Assembly (NCBI GenBank): GCA_963814355.1
Contig: CAWFCZ010000005.1
Coordinates: 62,001 to 126,000 of the forward strand
Length of the DNA stretch: 64,000 nt
Direction of reading: 5' to 3'
Source of the DNA: JADGOV01 sp963814355
GTDB taxonomy: Bacteria; Actinomycetota; Actinomycetes; JADGOV01
In this document: positions 26,422 to 34,181 of the stretch, in pieces
Numbering within the stretch: position 1 is the stretch's first letter
Layout of the letters: every line of letters starts with the position of its first letter
Position numbers and translations under genes: made by a program
Notes under the pieces: model-generated
The model's database searches: none
What the model saw: only the letters and a program-made list of their open reading frames with translations
Told to the model about the DNA's origin: nothing

Positions 26422-26622
26422 TCAGGCTGAGCGGACCGAGCGGTTGGCGTCCAGCGCGAGCATCGCCGCGATCCGGCTGATGACCAGTGGCGGTGCACTG
26501 GCCGGGGAGTTGCAGAAGTCCTCGACGGTGCGGGGATAGGCGCCGATCCGGCGGGCGGTGGCCTCGACGCCCTCCCGGCGGATGCAGGAGGCCAGCTCTT
26601 CCAGGTACTCGCTGATGTCCAT
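26422..26622 (-). CDS. Small hypothetical protein, possible helix-turn-helix
   Basis: Unrecognised protein of 66 residues (MDISEYLEELASCIRREG at the start). The segment VEATARRIGAYPRTVEDFCN is helical and reads like a short helix-turn-helix, but this is only a visual impression. It is very likely real: AAAGGAG sits 7 nt before the ATG, one of the best ribosome-binding sites in the window. It is the last gene behind the transglutaminase, alpha-E and ATP-grasp genes, 50 nt after the first of these, so it may be cotranscribed with them. Confidence 0.7.
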   Translation of the reverse strand: MDISEYLEELASCIRREGVEATARRIGAYPRTVEDFCNSPASAPPLVISRIAAMLALDANRSVRSA

Positions 26623-26672
26623 GTGGCGCTCCTTTCCAGAAGTCGGGCGCGACGGTGACGGATAGGTGGTCG

Positions 26673-27518
26673 TCACCGGAGCCGGGTCAATTCCACGCTG
26701 ACACTGACCGGTCCGGTGTGCGTGCCGTGGTACACGCCGGAAAAGGGCCGGACGTCGGCGTAGTCCCGGCCGCGGGCGATGACGATGTGGCGGTGGCCGA
26801 CCGGCACGCCGCTCGTCGGGTCCGCCGGCAGCCATCGCCCGGCCCAGAATTCGATCCAGGCGTGACTTTCCCCCCGCGTGGTGTCCCCGATGGTGGCGTC
26901 CTTGCCCGGGCAGAGGTAACCGGACACGTACCGGCTGGGTAGCCCGAGCGCTCGCCCCAGTGCGATGGTCAGGTGCGCGTAGTCCTGGCACACCCCCTTG
27001 GCGAGCGCCCGGGCCTCGGCGGAGGTGGTGGATACCCCGGTCGCGCCCTTGGTATAGGTCAGATGCTCCTGGACCCAGGAGGCCGCCGCGCAGGCCGCCG
27101 CCACCGGTGCGAGGCGCCCGGCGAGCGACCGGGCCACGTCGTGCAACTCTTCTTCGGCGATCACGAGCCGGCTGGGCAGCAGGTACTCGGCGAAGCGGTC
27201 CCGCACCCGGTCATCGCCCACGTCGCCCCAGGACACCTCCGGAGGGGTCACCCGGGCCGGGGAGGTCTCGACCACCGCGGTCGAGGTCACCTCCAACTCG
27301 GTGTGCGGGGTGTGCACGTCGAAGGCGTGCACGACGGTGCCCCAGTAGTCGATGTAGCGCATCGGTCGAACACTCGGTGACACCTCCAGCTGGGACTGCA
27401 ACGTCCGCTGGCCGTCGGCGGTGGCCGGGGTCATCCGGGCCTCGTTGAAGGACTCCACGACCGGTGCGGCGTAACTGAACGCCGTACGGTGGCGGACCCC
27501 GATCTGCCAACCCGTCAC
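26673..27518 (-). CDS. Transglutaminase-like cysteine protease/peptidase, COG1305 type
   Basis: Protein of 281 residues with an N-terminal beta-sandwich domain (about 1-85, RHRTAFSYAAPVVESFNEAR) and a transglutaminase-fold domain. The full Cys-His-Asp triad is visible: Cys in GVCQDYAHL (about 174), His in ESHAWIEFW (about 218) and Asp in PADPT (about 233). Bacterial members of this group usually act as peptidases or amide-forming enzymes linked to the ATP-grasp/alpha-E system. Its ATG overlaps the alpha-E gene stop by 4 nt (ATGA), giving tight coupling. Confidence 0.9.
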   Translation of the reverse strand: MTGWQIGVRHRTAFSYAAPVVESFNEARMTPATADGQRTLQSQLEVSPSVRPMRYIDYWGTVVHAFDVHTPHTELEVTSTAVVETSPARVTPPEVSWGDVGDDRVRDRFAEYLLPSRLVIAEEELHDVARSLAGRLAPVAAACAAASWVQEHLTYTKGATGVSTTSAEARALAKGVCQDYAHLTIALGRALGLPSRYVSGYLCPGKDATIGDTTRGESHAWIEFWAGRWLPADPTSGVPVGHRHIVIARGRDYADVRPFSGVYHGTHTGPVSVSVELTRLR

Positions 27519-28450
27519 CGCGACTCCTCCAAGCTCCAGTCGAGCGTCTCGGCTTCGGCGAACAGCCGGTGAGCCACTGCCCGGCTCACATCGGAGACCA
27601 TGGTCTGCAGGTGAGCCAACCGCTCCGGCAGGCCGTCGAAAAGCCGGTGGGAGGGCAGGAACTCTAAATCCGTCCGGGCCCGCCCGAGGATCAGCCGGGC
27701 CTCGTCGCCGTACCCGACCCTGCCCTCCGCCGGATCCAACCTGGCCAGCGCCTCCTCGGCGACCACCAGGGCATGGAACACCGAACGAGGGAAGAGCCGG
27801 TCGAGCAGAAGGAACTCGATGACGCTACGCCCGTCGACGCTGCGCTGGTAGGTCCGCTGGTAGGCCTCCTGGGCCGAGCAGGCTCGCAGGGTGGTGACCC
27901 ATTCGGCGTACGGGCTCGGCGCGCAAATCCGGGCCGAGATCAGCCGGGCCGTCATGTCGACGCGTTCCAGGTTGCGCCCGAGGATCACGAAGTCGTAGGC
28001 GTCGTCCCGAATCATCGACGCCTCGGCGAGGCCGGCGATCAAGGCGGCGCGCTGGCGGATGTAGGAGAAGAAGGGTGCCGGGCCGAAACCGCGGGCCGCC
28101 TCGACCCGGGAGGGCAGTTCGTGGTAGGCGGTGTTCAGTGATTCCCAGATATCCGCGGAGAGCGCCTCCCGAACGCTGCGGGCGTTCTGCCGGGCGGCTT
28201 GCAGCGCCCCCACGATCGAGCTGGGGTTCTTCCGGTCGTACCCCAACTGGTCCAGCAACCACCCGGTGTCGATGGCCGCCTCGGGGTCCACGCCCATCAC
28301 CGAGGCGACGATCTGGCAGCCCTGCTTCTCATCCATCGCCGGGTCTTCCAGGATCTGGTGAAACAGCACGTCGAGGAGCCTTGCGGTGTCCTCGGCGCGC
28401 TCGACGTAGCGACCCACCCAGAACAGCGCCTCGGCGACCCGGCTCAGCAT
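27515..28450 (-). CDS. Alpha-E domain protein (DUF403)
   Basis: All-helical protein of 311 residues with the family opening MLSRVAEALFWVGRYVERAE and the later LGRNLERVDMTARL. The alpha-E domain has no established enzymatic role; it is consistently encoded with circularly permuted ATP-grasp proteins and transglutaminases and is presumed to be a partner or substrate carrier. The frame is open for 24 more codons upstream, but homology begins at MLSRV, 31 nt after the ATP-grasp stop codon. It is the middle gene of the minus-strand cluster. Confidence 0.9.
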   Translation of the reverse strand: MLSRVAEALFWVGRYVERAEDTARLLDVLFHQILEDPAMDEKQGCQIVASVMGVDPEAAIDTGWLLDQLGYDRKNPSSIVGALQAARQNARSVREALSADIWESLNTAYHELPSRVEAARGFGPAPFFSYIRQRAALIAGLAEASMIRDDAYDFVILGRNLERVDMTARLISARICAPSPYAEWVTTLRACSAQEAYQRTYQRSVDGRSVIEFLLLDRLFPRSVFHALVVAEEALARLDPAEGRVGYGDEARLILGRARTDLEFLPSHRLFDGLPERLAHLQTMVSDVSRAVAHRLFAEAETLDWSLEESR

Positions 28451-28481
28451 GCGGTCCCGCCGCCGCTCGGCATGACCGGGC

Positions 28482-30044
28482 TCACGACGCCGCGCCTTGC
28501 TGCTGCTGGCCGGCCTGCTCACCCAACGGACCCGGGTCCGGCGCCATCAACGCGGGCGCGGCCAGGGCATGCGGAAGCTCCATCTCCGGCATCCGGCCGT
28601 CGGCGTCGCGTTCCGGCGCGGAGGTGAGCACCCAGGTGTCCTTGGACCCGCCACCCTGGGACGAGTTGACGATCAGGCTGCCCTCCCGCAGCGCCACCCG
28701 GGTCAACCCGCCGGGTAGCACGCGGACCCGCTGCCCGTCGTTGGTGGCGAACGGCCGGAGGTCGACGTGGCGCGGGGCGAGGCGCTCCCCGGACAGCGAC
28801 GGCGTCGTGGACAGCGCCACCACCTCCTGGGCGATCCAGTCCCTCGGGTGCGCCGCGGCGTTGTCCCGTACCTGGGCCAGCTGCTCCTCGGTCGACTCGG
28901 GACCGATCACCAGTCCGTAGCCGCCGGAACCGCCGACGGGCTTGAGCACGAGCTGATCCAGCCGGTCGAGGCAGGACGCCAGGACGTCCGGGTCTTCCAG
29001 CCGGTATGTCGTCACGTTCGGCAGGATCGCCGACTCGCCCAGGTAGTACTCGATGAGTTGCGGGACGTAGGTGTAGACCAGCTTGTCATCGGCCACGCCG
29101 TTGCCGACGCCGTTGGCGATCGTGACATTGCCGGCGCGGGCCGCGTTGAGGATGCCGGGGCAGCCCACTATCGACTCGGCCCGGAAATGCACCGGGTCGA
29201 GATAGTCGTCGTCCACTCGCCGGTAGACGACGTCCACCCGCTGCTGCCCGCCGGTGGTGCGCATGAACAGGACGTTGCCCCGGCAGAACAGATCCCGGCC
29301 CTCGACCAGCTCGATGCCCATCTTGCGGGCCAGGAAGGCGTGCTCGAAGTAGGCCGGGTTGTAGACCCCGGGCGACAGCAGCACGACTGTCGGATCCGTT
29401 ACGCCGGTCGGTGCAGCGGCGCGAAGGGCCTCCAGGAACCAGGCCAGGTGGTCGGCCACCGGTTGGACGTGCTGTTCCAAGAAAAGTCCGGGAAACACCC
29501 GAGCCATGGTGTGCCGGTTCTCCACCACGAAGGAGATGCCCGATGGCACCCGAAGGTTGTCCTCCAGAACCCGCATCACCCCGGCGGCGTCCCGGACCAG
29601 GTCGATCCCGGCGAGGTGGATGCGGACCCCGTTCGCCGGCAGGATGCCGGCCGCCGGCCGCAGGAAGTTGACGCAGGTGGCGATCACGGAGTACGGCACG
29701 ATGCCGTCGGCCAGCACCGCCCGGGCGCCGTAGATGTCGGCCAGGAAAGCCTCCAGCGCCCGGACCCGCTGGATCACCCCGGCCTCGATCCTCGCCCACT
29801 CCGCCGCCGGGATCAGCCGCGGTATGAGGTCGAGTGGGAACAGCCACTCCTCGCCGGACCGGGAGAAGGTAACCCCCTGGTTGCGGAAACTGCGGTCCCG
29901 GGCGGCGCACCGCTCCTCGAGGTCGGTGATGGACAGCAACTGCAGCGCTTCGTAGAGCGCCTTGGTGTGCGGGCGCGGGTAGCCGTCGGACGACATCATC
30001 TCGTCGTACGCCGGGCTGGAGTAACCGTCCAGGAGCCCGCCCAT
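28482..30044 (-). CDS. Circularly permuted ATP-grasp protein (type 2, COG2308)
   Basis: Protein of 520 residues from the circularly permuted ATP-grasp family, predicted to form amide or peptide bonds using ATP. Visible: YDEMMSSDGYPRPHTKALYE at the start, RSFRNQGVTFSRSGEEWLFP, VVLLSPGVYNPAYFEHAFLA, NGVGNGVADDKL (typical NAxGxGvaDdK loop) and VLKPVGGSGGYG (nucleotide-binding Lys). The last 40 residues are Pro/Gln/Ala-rich. The long open frame upstream is antisense to the second transglutaminase; ATG at MGGLLDGY is the family start. It leads the minus-strand cluster with alpha-E and transglutaminase genes. Confidence 0.92.
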   Translation of the reverse strand: MGGLLDGYSSPAYDEMMSSDGYPRPHTKALYEALQLLSITDLEERCAARDRSFRNQGVTFSRSGEEWLFPLDLIPRLIPAAEWARIEAGVIQRVRALEAFLADIYGARAVLADGIVPYSVIATCVNFLRPAAGILPANGVRIHLAGIDLVRDAAGVMRVLEDNLRVPSGISFVVENRHTMARVFPGLFLEQHVQPVADHLAWFLEALRAAAPTGVTDPTVVLLSPGVYNPAYFEHAFLARKMGIELVEGRDLFCRGNVLFMRTTGGQQRVDVVYRRVDDDYLDPVHFRAESIVGCPGILNAARAGNVTIANGVGNGVADDKLVYTYVPQLIEYYLGESAILPNVTTYRLEDPDVLASCLDRLDQLVLKPVGGSGGYGLVIGPESTEEQLAQVRDNAAAHPRDWIAQEVVALSTTPSLSGERLAPRHVDLRPFATNDGQRVRVLPGGLTRVALREGSLIVNSSQGGGSKDTWVLTSAPERDADGRMPEMELPHALAAPALMAPDPGPLGEQAGQQQQGAAS

Positions 30045-30131
30045 GTGTGTGGTGTAGCAAGCGCGTGTTACGAACACGATTCCGCCGGGCCGCGTCACGC
30101 CCCGGAAACACTGCCGGTGGAGGATGCCGGC

Positions 30132-30950
30132 ATGCAGGCGTTGCGTCACGTCAGGGTCGGCTGTCGCTTCACCTACGAGGCGGCTGTGGACACCGCCGCG
30201 GTCTTCCAGGTGCAGCCGCATCCCAAGGCGATCGCCACGGTGGTCCGCGAGTCCTGGGACACCTCGCCGCAGTTGCAGCGGACCGGGTACCGCGATTTGT
30301 ACAGCAACATCTGCCACCGGCTCACGCTGCCGAGCGGGCACTCCGAGCTGGCCTACGACGCGCTGGTCATGGTCCCGGACGCCACCGAGGCGGTCGACCT
30401 TGACGCTGCCGAGGTGCCGGCCGAGGGCCTGCCGGACGACGCGCTGGTTTACACCCTGCCCAGCCGGTACGTGCTCCCCGACGTGCTCGCCGACGAGGCC
30501 TGGAGATTGTTCTCCCAGGTCAAGCCGGGGTATCGCCGGGTGGCCGCGATCTGTGAGTTCGTGAACGGGCATGTGCGTTTCGACCTGACGTCCAGCACGC
30601 CGCTGACCACCGCGGCCGACGTGTACGCCGCCGGGCGGGGGGTGTGCCGCGACTTCGCGCATCTGGCCATCTCGTTCTGTCGGGCCTTGAACATTCCGGC
30701 CCGGTACGTTTTCGGTTACCTCCCGGAGATCGAGGTCGAGCCGCTGCCGGAGCCGATGGACTTCGCCGCCTGGATGGAGGTCTACCTGGACGGCGCCTGG
30801 TGGACCTTCGACCCGCGCAACAACGAGGCCCGCAAGGGTCGGGTGCTCATCGGTCGCGGTCGGGACGCGCTCGACGTCGCCATGGTGACCACGTACGGGG
30901 GGCCTGTGCTGCACGGCATGGAGGTCTGGGCGGCCGAAGAGTCGCGGTAG
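30132..30950 (+). CDS. Second transglutaminase-like protein; expected catalytic His replaced
   Basis: Protein of 272 residues, divergent from the ATP-grasp gene. The N-terminal beta domain (about 1-110) is followed by a transglutaminase fold with the nucleophile in GVCRDFAHL (about 176) and the Asp in WTFDPRNN. Where the other copy in this cluster has HAW, this protein reads DFAAWMEVYL, so the usual catalytic His is Ala. Either another residue serves or the protein is not a classic Cys-His-Asp enzyme; some relatives carry DFSAW or DFHAW here as I recall them. ATG chosen with GGAGG 8 nt upstream. Confidence 0.86.
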   Translation: MQALRHVRVGCRFTYEAAVDTAAVFQVQPHPKAIATVVRESWDTSPQLQRTGYRDLYSNICHRLTLPSGHSELAYDALVMVPDATEAVDLDAAEVPAEGLPDDALVYTLPSRYVLPDVLADEAWRLFSQVKPGYRRVAAICEFVNGHVRFDLTSSTPLTTAADVYAAGRGVCRDFAHLAISFCRALNIPARYVFGYLPEIEVEPLPEPMDFAAWMEVYLDGAWWTFDPRNNEARKGRVLIGRGRDALDVAMVTTYGGPVLHGMEVWAAEESR

Positions 30951-30996
30951 CGTCCGATGGGCTCCGGGCCCGGCGGGGTCACGCCCGCGGCGGGGG

Positions 30997-31659
30997 TCAC
31001 GCCCGCGACGGTGACACCAGGGCGGGGCCGAGCATCGAGGCGACCACCGCCAGCAGCCGGTGAAGATGCGCGACCTCGGTGCGGTGAAACGGAAAGTCCT
31101 CGTCCCGGCCCACCGTGACGGTCACGTCCGTGCCACCGAGTGCGGCGCTGACCTGGGTGGTGTCCAAGCCGCCGGCGCCGAGCCGGAGCGAGTGGCCCAG
31201 GGCGGCACTTTTCATCGGCGCTCCGAGGCTGCTGGTGAGGTGGCTCTCACCGCGCGTCGCGGTCGCCCAGTCGGCGCCCAGCACGTGCGGCAGGGCATCG
31301 ACGACCGCTGCCAGCCCCCGATCCCGCTCGCCGCCCTGATCGGCGCCGATCTCGGCCTCCGGCATACGTCGATCGGCGAGGAGCTGTTCCAGAAGGAACA
31401 GGTCGGCCAGCGGTCCCGGCGGCCGCTCGGCGACCCGCAGCCCGAGGATGTCGACCCCGGTCACGCAGGCTACCGCCATGAACAGCGCGCTGGAGTGCCC
31501 GGCGACGCAGGTGAGGTAGATGTCGTCGACCACTCGTCCGGCGTCGGAATCCAGCACACTGATGTTCACGATGTCGGCGCCACCCTCCGCCAGGCTGGCG
31601 GTGAGCGCGGCCAGCGCGCCGGGCCGGTCGGGCAACGACACCCGGGCGTGCAGCAGCAT
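30997..31659 (-). CDS. ACT-domain protein, nitrogen-locus paralogue 1
   Basis: Protein of 220 residues. An N-terminal ACT domain (about 1-75: RVSLPDRPGALAALTASLAE, ADIVNISVLDS) normally binds amino acids as an allosteric signal. The remaining 140 residues are unassigned and end in RTEVAHLHRLLAVVASML. It is paralogous to the ACT protein at 34182-34847, which shares the same layout and C-terminal pattern. Start ATG (MLLHARV) with GGAGG 5 nt upstream. Divergent from the ammonium transporter gene across a region with two GlnR-like boxes, so it is probably part of the nitrogen response; its exact role is unknown. Confidence 0.82.
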   Translation of the reverse strand: MLLHARVSLPDRPGALAALTASLAEGGADIVNISVLDSDAGRVVDDIYLTCVAGHSSALFMAVACVTGVDILGLRVAERPPGPLADLFLLEQLLADRRMPEAEIGADQGGERDRGLAAVVDALPHVLGADWATATRGESHLTSSLGAPMKSAALGHSLRLGAGGLDTTQVSAALGGTDVTVTVGRDEDFPFHRTEVAHLHRLLAVVASMLGPALVSPSRA

Positions 31660-31729
31660 GTCGACCTCCACGGATACCACTGATTCACTGTTGACTTTCG
31701 CTCTGCTTCGCGCAGCCTTTCGGGCGCGT

Positions 31730-31745
31730 GTTTCTCTGCCGTAAC
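31730..31745 (-). promoter_or_regulatory. GlnR-like box (GTTAC-n6-GAAAC)
   Basis: On the minus strand the site reads GTTAC, six bases, GAAAC: an exact match to the actinobacterial GlnR half-site pattern gTnAC-n6-GaAAC. It lies 70 nt upstream of the ACT gene start and 124 nt before amt. Confidence 0.6.
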
Positions 31746-31808
31746 GCGGTGATGAACACGGCCGACACGCACGGCACGCGCTCGAGCCGACCGCCGACTC
31801 CGCCAACG

Positions 31809-31824
31809 TTCACGCTGTTGAAAC
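31809..31824 (+). promoter_or_regulatory. Second GlnR-like box (TTCAC-n6-GAAAC)
   Basis: TTCAC, six bases, GAAAC on the plus strand, one mismatch from gTnAC-n6-GaAAC, 44 nt before the amt ATG. It overlaps an 8-bp inverted repeat (CCAACGTT at 31803-31810 with AACGTTGG at 31822-31829). Confidence 0.55.
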
Positions 31825-31868
31825 GTTGGTGACGTGGTTTGGAAATGGGGGGTGCGCAGGGTGGGTGG

Positions 31869-33215
31869 ATGACGGTTGCGGCTGGTGTGTCGGTGGATTC
31901 GGGTTCGACGGCGTGGGTGTTGGCGTCGGCGGCGTTGGTGTTGTTGATGACGCCGGGGTTGGCGTTTTTTTATGGGGGGATGGTGCGGGGTCGTCACGTG
32001 TTGGGGATGTTGATGCAGAACTACGTGACGATCGGTGTGGTGTCGGTGTTGTGGGTGGTGGGGGTGTATAGCTTGGCGTTTGGTGCGGGGAATGGGTTTG
32101 TGGGGGGTTTGCACCAGTTCGGGTTGGGGCATATGCAGGAGCCGGTGGCGGGGTATGCGGGGCCGTTGGCGCAGTCGATTCCGCCGTTGGTGTTTGTGGC
32201 GTTTCAGTTGATGTTCGCGGTGATCACGCCGGCGTTGATTACGGGGGCGAGCGCGGACCGGTTGCGGTTCGCGGGGTTCGTGGTGTTCGTCGGGGTGTGG
32301 GTGGTGGTGGTGTATGCGCCGGTGGCGCATTGGGTGTTTTCCCCGGAGGGGTGGTTGTTCGCGCGGGGGGCGGAGGATTTCGCGGGGGGGACGGTGGTGC
32401 ATGCGAATGCGGGGGCTGCGGGGTTGGCGGTGGCGTTGGTGGTGGGCCGGCGGTTGGGGTGGCCGGGGGAGCGGATGCGGCCGCATAATCTGCCGTTGGT
32501 GATGTTGGGGGCTGGGTTGTTGTGGTTCGGCTGGTTCGGGTTCAACGCTGGGTCGGCGTTGGGGGCGAATGAGTTGGCGGGGTATGCGTTTGTGAATACG
32601 AATACGGCGACGGCGGCGGCGATGTTGGGGTGGTTGGTGGTGGAGCGGGTGCGGGATGGGCATCCGACGACGTTGGGGGCGGCGTCGGGGGCGGTGGCCG
32701 GGTTGGTGGCGATCACTCCGGCGTGTGGGTTCGTGTCGCCGGTGGGGTCGATCGCGGTGGGCGGGGTCGCGGGTGTGGTGTGTTGCCTGGCGGTGGGGTT
32801 GAAGTTCCGGTTGGGGTTTGATGACGCGTTGGATGTGGTGGCGGTGCATCTGGTGGGGGGTGTGGCCGGGGCGTTGCTGATCGGGTTCTTCGGGACCTCG
32901 GCGGTGGGCGGGGCGGATGGGGTGTTCTACGGCGGCGGTTTCTCGTTGTTGGGGAAGCAGGCGTTGGCGGTGGTGACGGTGGTCGGGTATTCGTTCGTGG
33001 TGTCTTATGTGGTGGCGAAGGTGATCGCGGTGACGATGGGGTTGCGGGTGAGTGCGGAGGAGGAGTACGAGGGGTTGGACGCCTCCCAGCATGCGGAGAG
33101 CGCGTACGACTTCGGTTTCCTCGGTGCCGGCGCGTCGAGTAACCCACCGGCCGCGGTGCCGGCGGGTGCGGGTACGGCGGCGGTCAGTCTGCCCCGGGCG
33201 GAGGTGTCGAAGTGA
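31869..33215 (+). CDS. amt: Ammonium transporter (Amt/MEP/Rh family)
   Basis: Membrane channel of 448 residues conducting ammonium. About eleven transmembrane helices run from SGSTAWVLASAALVLLMTPG to about residue 395. Conserved features are GLAFFYGGMVR near residue 30, the twin pore histidines in VVHANAGAAG and VVAVHLVGGVAG, and a hydrophilic tail that would contact the PII protein. ATG at MTVAAG is chosen; an ATG 24 nt upstream is possible. Codon use is abnormal: Leu is mostly TTG and Gly often GGG, giving a G/T-rich coding strand unlike neighbours. The stop overlaps the glnK GTG (GTGA). Confidence 0.95.
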   Translation: MTVAAGVSVDSGSTAWVLASAALVLLMTPGLAFFYGGMVRGRHVLGMLMQNYVTIGVVSVLWVVGVYSLAFGAGNGFVGGLHQFGLGHMQEPVAGYAGPLAQSIPPLVFVAFQLMFAVITPALITGASADRLRFAGFVVFVGVWVVVVYAPVAHWVFSPEGWLFARGAEDFAGGTVVHANAGAAGLAVALVVGRRLGWPGERMRPHNLPLVMLGAGLLWFGWFGFNAGSALGANELAGYAFVNTNTATAAAMLGWLVVERVRDGHPTTLGAASGAVAGLVAITPACGFVSPVGSIAVGGVAGVVCCLAVGLKFRLGFDDALDVVAVHLVGGVAGALLIGFFGTSAVGGADGVFYGGGFSLLGKQALAVVTVVGYSFVVSYVVAKVIAVTMGLRVSAEEEYEGLDASQHAESAYDFGFLGAGASSNPPAAVPAGAGTAAVSLPRAEVSK

Positions 33216-33550
33216 AGTTGGTGACCGCGGTGGTGAAGCCGTTCAAGCTTGATGAGGTGAAGGCGGCGTTGCAGACCTTCGGGGTGGCCGGGTTGACGGT
33301 GACCGAGGTGTCGGGGTACGGCCGGCAGCGGGGGCATACCGAGGTGTACCGCGGCGCGGAGTACACCGTGGAGTTCGTGCCGAAGGTGAAGATCGAGGTC
33401 CTGGTCGGCGACGAGGACGTCGCGGACGTGGTCGAGGTGATCGTGAAAACCGCGCACACCGGGAAGATCGGCGACGGGAAAGTCTGGTCCACCCCGGTCG
33501 AGTCCCTCACCCGGGTCCGTACCGGCGAACACGGACCCGACGCCCTCTGA
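33212..33550 (+). CDS. glnK: Nitrogen regulatory protein PII (GlnK type)
   Basis: Trimeric PII signalling protein of 112 residues that senses 2-oxoglutarate and ATP/ADP and blocks the ammonium channel. MKLVTAVVKPFKLDEVKAAL is the PII opening. The T-loop ends with Tyr51 in VYRGAEYTVEF, the adenylylation/uridylylation site; the B-loop region THTGKIGDGK reads here as AHTGKIGDGKVW. No glnD is in the window. The GTG start overlaps the amt stop. The TGA stop is followed in the same frame by 28 sense codons of 15-bp repeats into the winged-helix gene. Confidence 0.96.
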   Translation: MKLVTAVVKPFKLDEVKAALQTFGVAGLTVTEVSGYGRQRGHTEVYRGAEYTVEFVPKVKIEVLVGDEDVADVVEVIVKTAHTGKIGDGKVWSTPVESLTRVRTGEHGPDAL

Positions 33551-33636
33551 ACCAACGCCCACCGAACCCACTCCCACCGAACCAACACCAGCCGACCCAA
33601 CACCAGCCGAACCGACGAGAGCCGAACCGACCCGAT
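33547..33636 (+). repeat. Six 15-bp tandem repeats between glnK and the winged-helix gene
   Basis: Units start at 33547, 33562, 33577, 33592, 33607 and 33622, consensus CCGAACCAACACCAG with a few changes each. The first overlaps the glnK stop codon. In the glnK frame they read as pentapeptides such as TNAHR, THSHR, TNTSR, PNTSR and TDESR without further stops, with C at most third positions. Confidence 0.75.
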
Positions 33637-33676
33637 GCCAGCTTTGAGCCCCGGCCGCGCACAGCAGAGGAGCGTG

Positions 33677-34126
33677 GTGAGCACCGAAGCCGCCAATGAG
33701 CTGTCGTCCGGCCCGGTCACCCGCGGCAACCGGAAGCGATCCCGGACGTCCGCGATTCCGGCGCAGCCGGGTGGCAACCGCCAGCCGCCGGCCCCGTTCA
33801 GTGCCTTCAGCCAGCGGGCGGCCCGCCTGGGGTTGCACGTACCGGCGCGGCTGGACCATGACGGGATCGCGGTGGATCTGGAGGCCTACGAACTTCGGGT
33901 CGACGGTGAGGTGCGGCCGGCCACGCCGCGTCAGCTTGAGATACTGGCGGTCTTCCTGGCTACCCCGCGACATGTCTGGAGCCGGGACGTGCTGGCCCAG
34001 TTGATCGGGACGAACGCGATCAGTACCCGCAGCATCGACGTTCAGCTCAGCCGGATCCGCAGCCAGATCGGCAAGGACCGCATCCGTACGGTCACCAACC
34101 GCGGCTGGGTCCTCGAAAGCCGTTGA
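33677..34126 (+). CDS. Stand-alone OmpR-type winged-helix regulator
   Basis: DNA-binding protein of 149 residues. The first 55 residues are polar and low in complexity. About residues 60-149 form a Trans_reg_C winged helix: LRVDGEVRPATPRQLEILAV, TRSIDVQLSRIRSQIG and the final RIRTVTNRGWVLESR. There is no receiver domain, unlike GlnR and other OmpR-family regulators. GTG with GAGGAG 4 nt upstream is preferred; an in-frame ATG at 33635 and the preceding repeats would extend it to the glnK stop. Its place behind amt-glnK suggests nitrogen control, possibly through contact with PII. That role is inference. Confidence 0.8.
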   Translation: MSTEAANELSSGPVTRGNRKRSRTSAIPAQPGGNRQPPAPFSAFSQRAARLGLHVPARLDHDGIAVDLEAYELRVDGEVRPATPRQLEILAVFLATPRHVWSRDVLAQLIGTNAISTRSIDVQLSRIRSQIGKDRIRTVTNRGWVLESR

Positions 34127-34181
34127 CTCCGGACCCAACCGAGTCCCCAGTAGGTCGACACGTTGCGGAAAGGGATGCCCC

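Noticed and set aside
31566..33092. 508-codon minus-strand open frame opposite amt
   Set aside because: His/Pro/Arg-rich nonsense produced by the G/T-rich amt strand; no domain or ribosome-binding site.
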